Position numbers and translations under genes: made by a program
Shown: piece after piece, positions 58,192 to 64,000 of the stretch
Layout of the letters: each line of letters opens with the position of its first letter
How positions within the stretch are numbered: the stretch's first letter is position 1
Assembly (NCBI GenBank): GCA_047967505.1
Contig: CM106540.1
Source of the DNA: Dipteris shenzhenensis
Taxonomy: Eukaryota > Polypodiophyta > Polypodiopsida > Gleicheniales
Strand: one strand, 5' to 3'
DNA: 64,000 nucleotides
The notes under the pieces: generated by a model
The model's input: the letters and a program-made list of their open reading frames with translations, nothing else
What the model was told of the DNA's origin: nothing
Database searches by the model: none

Positions 58192-58618
58192 TGAGAGTGC
58201 TCTCAACAGAAGCAAGAACGGAAGAAGGAGAGAGAGAGACAGAGAGCCACACAAGTTTGGTGGGTGCCGAACCACCCTAATCTTCTTTTTCATTCATTTA
58301 TATATGTCTTTGAGTATTGTACATAACCGGGGTAAAGGCACAGTGACCTTTAACCCCCAGAACCTCCCACTTAAAGGACAATGTGCCTTTAAGGGAGAAC
58401 AACCAGTGAGCATACTATCCAATGCCCATCAATACACGACAATACTGTGGGGGTTAAAGGTCACTGTGCCTTAACCCCAGTTATGTACAATACTCAAACA
58501 CATACATAAATGAATGAAAAAGAAGATTAGGGTGGTTCTGCACCCACCAAAACTTGTGTGGCTCTCTGTCTCTCTCTCTCCCTCTTCTGTTCTTGCTTTC
58601 GTTGAGAGCACTCTGAAC
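58192..58618 (+). repeat. 5' LTR of G, forming a giant inverted repeat
   Basis: Starts TGAGAGTGCTCTCAACAG. About 175-180 nt at its start are the reverse complement (roughly 10-12 mismatches) of its end, ...GTTGAGAGCACTCTGAAC. The loop of about 70 nt holds another small stem (CACTTAAAGG...CCTTTAAGGG). The exact 3' boundary is uncertain by 1-3 bases because the usual CA end is not seen. Confidence 0.75.
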
Positions 58619-58631
58619 TGGTATCAGAGCC
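58619..58631 (+). promoter_or_regulatory. Primer-binding site of G
   Basis: TGGTATCAGAGCC after the LTR. Confidence 0.88.
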
Positions 58632-60058
58632 CGGGTGATCTAGCTGAGCGTCCGTGAATGCTTTGAAGCTCAGCAGCTCTGTGGGAGGAAGGAGAAGCTC
58701 TGTGGGAAGGTTTGTGGGTGACTTTACTTGCATCCGAGTATGCAGAGACCTTGGAGGAACCTTTGGAAAAGTCACTTTGGCTTTGCGAAGTGGTTTTGAG
58801 AGCCTGTTAAGAGCTTTCAAAGAAAAAGTCGTTTTTTGAGCTTTTCCCTGTTCCGTTCGATGACAGAGACTCCGTATTGACTTGTAGAGGCAACTATTGC
58901 TTGCTTTTGGTGTCCACATTACTTCAGGAGCCTGCAAACGCCTTTATTCTTGAATCCGGGATCATTTCATTGGATTTCTGACTCACTGTGTCAGTTTCTG
59001 CGTTTTTTGCCCGGGTGTTGGAACTCAAGTTTGGAGCAACCATTTGTAGATCTGTCAGTTCCGGTGGACTCAGGAGGTCCTAAAACTTCTATGTTGCTCA
59101 TCATTCACACTCCAGTGGAGTTTACAAATAGCTATGTTTCCAAAAACGTTTTTCAGTCCGTGTGTTGGACCTAGTGATTGAGACCACGGTTTCCAAAACT
59201 GTCTGTCCCATTGCGTTCCGGACGCCCAAAAACCCTACCTGTCAGTTCTTGTGCAATTCGGTGGAGGATTTTCAGAGTTATAGATCTCTGTGTATTCGAT
59301 TTCATCTCTCTGTTATGCATTTTTCATTCTAAGGTTTTGAAACCTTAGATTTATGCCACATGGCAGTGGATAAGTGTTGACTCCCATTTCTCACTCATCG
59401 GTTGGGATTTTGGAGTTCTGGCAGAAGAGAGATATTTGCAGATTTTCTTGCTGAGTCCGATTATGCAATGGCGCCCATGTTTTGAAGCATCTCAGGTTCT
59501 ATTTTCAGTAGCACTCATTACCATGGGACTATGATTTCTTAAGCATACCTTATGCAGATCACTCTGGTTACAGTAGTTTGAGCAGTGTGCGCTCATTCGT
59601 GGTATGCATTGGGTTGTAGTGGATGATTTATAGGCCATTTGGATGCATTGCGGTCCTTGTTGGATGCGCTGATAGGCCCAAATTGCCTTGTGGGATGCTA
59701 TTTTTTATGGACGCTTTGCACATGGATGCTATTTTAAGCTGAGGGACAGCTTTGACACATTGCAGGTGATGCATTGATAGTGCTATGCTCTCTTGGATGA
59801 GATATTATTGATGCATATGCCAGTGGACGGTGTTTATGCTTGAGTCATTTGGCACTTATTGGCATTTTCTTTTGGGCCAGATTTGCTCATATGGATGCAT
59901 AGTATATGCACATGAGTCAGATGCATCTTTTGATGCTTTGCGCTTTGAGTTTTGGTGACATTTCATTCTATTGTGGCATATACATTTGGGTGCACCTGGT
60001 ATTTGGTGTGATTCTCTCTTGCAGGCACTAGCATTTGGGATTTTGCTTTATTTGCATC
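58632..60058 (+). other. Long untranslated leader of G
   Basis: 1.4 kb between primer-binding site and gag start with no long frame. It is two to three times longer than the leaders of A and B'. The second half is rich in GGATGC and TTTGGATGCAT-like repeats. Confidence 0.6.
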
Positions 60059-63000
60059 ATGGCATCCTCTTCCATGTCTGAAAAGGAGTTTTTCAGCATT
60101 AAAAAGTTTGATGGGACAAACTTTTCTTTGTGGAAAGAACAAATAAGGGATGTGCTTATTCAAAAGAAGCAGATTAAACCCTTGGCAGGTATTGAATCTA
60201 AGCCTGCGGATATGTCTGAGGATGATTGGAATGAGTTGGATGCATTAGCAATGTCTACTATTAGACTTCATCTTGCAGAGTCAGTTTATTTCACAGTAGT
60301 AAATGAGCAGACTACAGAAGATTTGTGGAAGAAACTGTGTGCCACTTATGAGAAGGAAACTGCCTCTAATAAAGTTTACCTCATGAAGAGGTTGTTTGAG
60401 CTGTAGATGAAGGAAGGGGTCTCCATTGCTTCTCACTTGAATGAATTCAATAATATTTTCAGCCAGCTTCAAGCTCAGAAGATGAATTTTGATGCGGAGA
60501 CTAAGGAAATATTTCTCTTATGTTCATTGCCATCCTCATGGGATACCTTCCGTACAGCTGTTAGTAACTCTGCACTTGGTGGAGTACTGAAATTTGATGA
60601 TGTTGTGGGTAGCTTGTTGGCCGAAGAGATTAGACGGAAGTCTATGGATGGCAACAAGCAGGATGCAGCCTTAAATGTGCAAAGGGGTAGATCACAATTC
60701 AGGGGGAAGTCCCAAGAAAGAGGGAAGTTTCATAGCAAATCCAGGGCACGGAACATTGAGTGTTACCACTGTGGCAAGAAGGGCCATATGAAAAAGGATT
60801 GCTACAAGCTGAAAAGAGAGCTGAAAAGAGAGCAAAAGGATAAGAAAAAGAATGCAAATTGGGGTGCAAATCAAAAGGAAGAGAGTCCAAGGGAGGACAA
60901 AGGAAAAGTGAAGATCGAGAAGATCAATGCAGTCACACATGATAGTGACAATGATGTTCTCTTCATGTCTACTTTATTTGCAAAATTGCTTACCACTTCA
61001 GATGATGCATATTCCCAGGATTGGATTTTGGATTCTGGTGCTTCATTCCATGTTACTCCCCATAGGGAATGGTTCTCCACTTGTGATAGTGGAAAGACAG
61101 GTTGTGTGCATCTTGGAAATGACTATGCATGTGACATAGTGGGAGTAGGTGACATAAAGTTTTCTTTTGCAAATGGGTCTGCATTTGTTTTGAAACATGT
61201 GAGACATGTGCCTAAGCTGACCAAGAGTCTTATTTCAGTGGGTCAGCTAGATGATGCTGGTTTTCACACCACTTTTGGCTTTCAAAGTTGGAAAATTCAA
61301 AAGGGCTCTATGCTTTTGGCTAGGGGTGCCAAGTGTGGGACTTTGTATCCCTTACATGTATCAGGGGTATTTGATCATGTTGTTGCAATAACCGGGCAAC
61401 CAAGCACTTCTTTGTGGCATTGCAGGTTGGGGCACATGACCCAGAATGGAATGAAACTCTTATGCCGTTTGGGTTATGTACCGCATTTGAGTTTCTTTGA
61501 TTTTGAATTTTGTGAGCATTGTCTCTATGGGAAGCAAACTAAATCAGCCCATAAAAGAAGGGGAAAGAAAGAGTTTGAAATTCTTGATTTGGTGCATTCA
61601 GACGTATGTGGTCCCATGCCTACACGGTCATTAGGTGGGGCTGAATACTATGTGACATTCATTGATGATACAACTAGGAAAGTGTGGGCTTATGCTATAG
61701 CTCGGAAGAGTGATGTGTTCCAGGTATTTCAGAAATGGCTGGCCTTGGTTGAGAATCAGTTAGGTAGAACGCTTAAATGCCTACCGACTGACAATGGTGG
61801 AGAGTATCTCTCTCATGACTTTCAGCATTTCTGTGATACACGTGGGATTAAGAGGGAGCTCACATCCCCTCGTACTCCAGAGCAAAATCCAATTGCAGAA
61901 AAGATGAATCGTACCATTCAAGAAAGGTTGCAATGCATGCTTTCCAATGCAAGTCTTTCTGGTGGTTTTTGGGCTGAGGCAATGAAGACTGCAGTGCATG
62001 TGATCAATAGATCACCTAGTAAGAGTTTGGATGGTGGTATTCCTGAAGAGGCATGGAGTGGCAAGAAGCCCTCTTACTCTCATTTGCATATATTTGGGTG
62101 TGAGGCATATGCACATGTGCCAAAAGAGCTTCGAAAGAAGCTAGATCCTAAGTCTAGGAAATGCATCTTTCTGGGTTATGGTTAAAGTGGAGAGATGGGC
62201 TATCATCTCTGGGATCCAGAAGCAAAGAAGATCATACGCAGCCATGATGTGGTCTTCAATGAGAAGAGGATGCATAAGGCACCCATGAGGGATGTGGAAA
62301 TGAGGAGAATCACTTTCGAGGATGTGAATTCACCTGCATATGTTGATAGACAGCAGGCTGTCCATGCACCAAATGTGCAAGAAATGGTGCCACCAAGTAC
62401 TCCCATAGGTATACAATCAAGGGTAGATGATGGATCATCTATTGGTGGAAATGATGAGCCAAATGTGGCTGATATGCAAGTGGGACAGCAAGCTGAAATG
62501 CCCTTGAGAAGATCATCTAGAGTGTCTAGACTGCCTGATAGGTTTGTTCCAGGGGTAGACTATGTGATGCTTACTGATTGCGGGGAGCCTTCTTGCTACA
62601 GAGAGGCTATAATGCGTGAGGATCAATGCAAGTGGGAGTATGCTATGCAATCAGAGATGAGTTCACTTATGAAGAATAAGACCTGGGACTTGGTTTCTTT
62701 GCCACATGGAAAGAAAGCATTGCCATGTAAATGGGTCTACAAGATGAAGGTCACAGGTGATGATGTGCCTAGGTACAAGGCCCGTTTGGTTGCTAAAGGG
62801 TTCAAGCAAGAGAAGGGTGTGGACTTTGATGAGATATTCTCTTCGGTTGTGAAGATAACCACACTTAGATGCATGCTTAGACTAGTGGCAATAGAGGATA
62901 TGGAGCTTATGGAGATGGATGTCAAGACAGCTTTCTTGCATGGGGATTTGCATGAGGAAATTTACATGGTTCAGCCGGAAGGCTTTGAAGAAAAGGGCAA

Positions 63001-64000
63001 AGAGCATTTAGTTTGCAAGCTGAAGAAGAGTCTCTATGGTCTTAAGCAAGCACCTAGAGAATGGTATCAGAAGTTTGATGCTTTCATTCGGTCCCAGGGT
63101 TTTAGAAGGAGTGAAATTGATCATCACTGCCTCTACACTAAAAGGGCTAAGGATAATAGCCTGATAATCCTGGCACTATATGTGGATGATATGCTATTGG
63201 CTAGCAAGAATACTTATGAGCTAGATGCTTTAAAGGCCAAGTTGCATGAGGCCTTTGATATGAAGGATTTGGGACTTGCAGGTCATATTCTTGGTATGCG
63301 CATCACGCGTGATCGGAGTAGGAAACTCCTTTGGCTTTCACAAAAAGAGTATGTTACAAAAGTGTTACAGCGTTTCAATATGGAGGGGGGGAAGGCAGTG
63401 AGTACTCCATTGCCTCCATATGTGAAACTGAGTCATACAGATAGTCCCAAATCAGATGAGGAAAGGGCCATGATGGCCAAGGATCCTTATGCATCAGCAG
63501 TTGGGAGTCTTATGTATGCTATGATAGCTACTAGACCAGACATTGCATTTGCAGTGGGAGTTGTTAGCTGGTATATGGCTAATCCAGGAAAGAGGCATTG
63601 GGAGGCAGTTAAGTGCATCATGAGGTACATGAAGGGTACCAAGGAGATGTGCATTTGCTTTGGTAGAGGAGACATGCGTGTACTTGGGTACATAGATTCA
63701 GACTATGCAGGGCATGTGGATAGTAGGAGATCCACTTCTGGTTATGTGTTCACCTTTGCAGGTGGTGTAGTGTCGTGGATGTCTCGTGCATAGAAGTGTG
63801 TTGCTTTGTCTACCACAGAGGCTGAGTATGTTGCAGCCATAGAGGGTTGCAAGGAGGCTATATGGCTTGATCAGCTAGTGGGAGATTTGGGGATTCATAC
63901 AGGTGTATCAACATTGCATAGTGATTCCATGAGTGCTATTCAGCTAGCACAGAATCCGGTCTTTCATGCAAAGACCAAACACATTGAGGTCAGGTACCAT
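60059..64000 (+). pseudogene. Element G gag-pol, one frame with three stop codons
   Basis: One frame from ATG 60059 (MASSSMSEKEFFSIKKF) to the window end. Gag; zinc knuckle CYHCGKKGHMKKDC (about 60761); protease DSGASFHV (about 61030); integrase HHCC and D-D-E (HSDVCG, PTDNGGEY, NPIAEKMN); reverse transcriptase with FLHGDL and YVDDM (about 63180); RNase H from YIDSDYAGHVDSRRS (about 63690). Stops are TAG 60404 (Gln expected), TAA 62183 (Glu in G') and TAG 63791 (Gln expected). No frameshift over 3.9 kb, so it is recently inactivated or nearly functional. Confidence 0.92.

Larger units (their letters stand above)
58192..64000 (+). mobile_element. Copia element G (3' end outside window)
   Basis: 5' LTR, primer-binding site, a long leader of about 1.4 kb and a gag-pol frame that runs off the window in RNase H. 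It is inserted into its relative G' (58187-58191, CTTAT, would be the left TSD; the right one is off-window). Confidence 0.9.

Overview
This is a transposon-dense window of plant nuclear DNA. The reasons are Ty1/copia and Ty3/gypsy retrotransposons with plant-type polyproteins, primer-binding sites (TGGTATCAGAGC) complementary to initiator tRNA-Met, GT-AG introns of about 80-95 bp, and nonsense decay dominated by CAG-to-TAG, the trace of CHG cytosine methylation. The low gene content and deep nesting suggest a large genome (gymnosperm, fern or lycophyte would fit), but nothing fixes the lineage. I see no intact host gene, rRNA, tRNA or CRISPR.

Layout. 1-10930: a nest in which copia A (1-5230) sits in the gag of copia B (5231-8787), which sits in a gypsy integrase (8788-9894) followed by its 3' LTR (from 9946). 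11391-18783, minus strand: a broken intron-containing gene, unidentified, whose second exon is split by a very young copia element (12400-17835, identical LTRs, TSD TGAGG). 19696-20170, plus strand: a second, more decayed copy of that gene in inverted orientation. 20290-26260: non-coding AT-rich DNA with two long fold-back repeats (21.1 and 22.0 kb), a minisatellite and a CA microsatellite. 26264-40830: copia C, into which copia D (29241-39394, TSD GAAGT) inserted. D in turn contains B' (TSD ATTAG), a B-family element inserted in antisense, whose 5' half was later inverted together with a piece of D. C ends in an internally deleted copy, E.

41023-41188 is a near-perfect 58-nt hairpin. 42290-43046 is a cluster of CCACYGYRGTGG palindromes. 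43363-44913 is a decayed single-frame coiled-coil gene. 45053-50613 is copia F, a complete relative of D. 52561-52808 and 57763-58008 are two copies of a 246-248 bp DNA transposon (MITE) with CTCGGGGGGGTCA termini and perfect 8-bp TSDs. 53909-55650 holds gypsy pieces (an RNase H domain, then gag). 55950-58191 is a copia fragment G', interrupted by the second MITE and then by its relative G (58192 to the window end). G's 5' LTR is almost wholly an inverted repeat, and its long open frame carries three nonsense codons.

The retrotransposons make gag, protease, integrase, reverse transcriptase and RNase H for their own copying; none here looks fully autonomous. The most novel items are the inverted two-copy gene family at 11.4-20.2 kb, the G7/C7-ended MITE, the hairpin LTR of G, the fold-back pair, and the 2-kb inversion documented by a TSD. 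Coordinates and comparisons were read by eye; family names from memory are marked as such.
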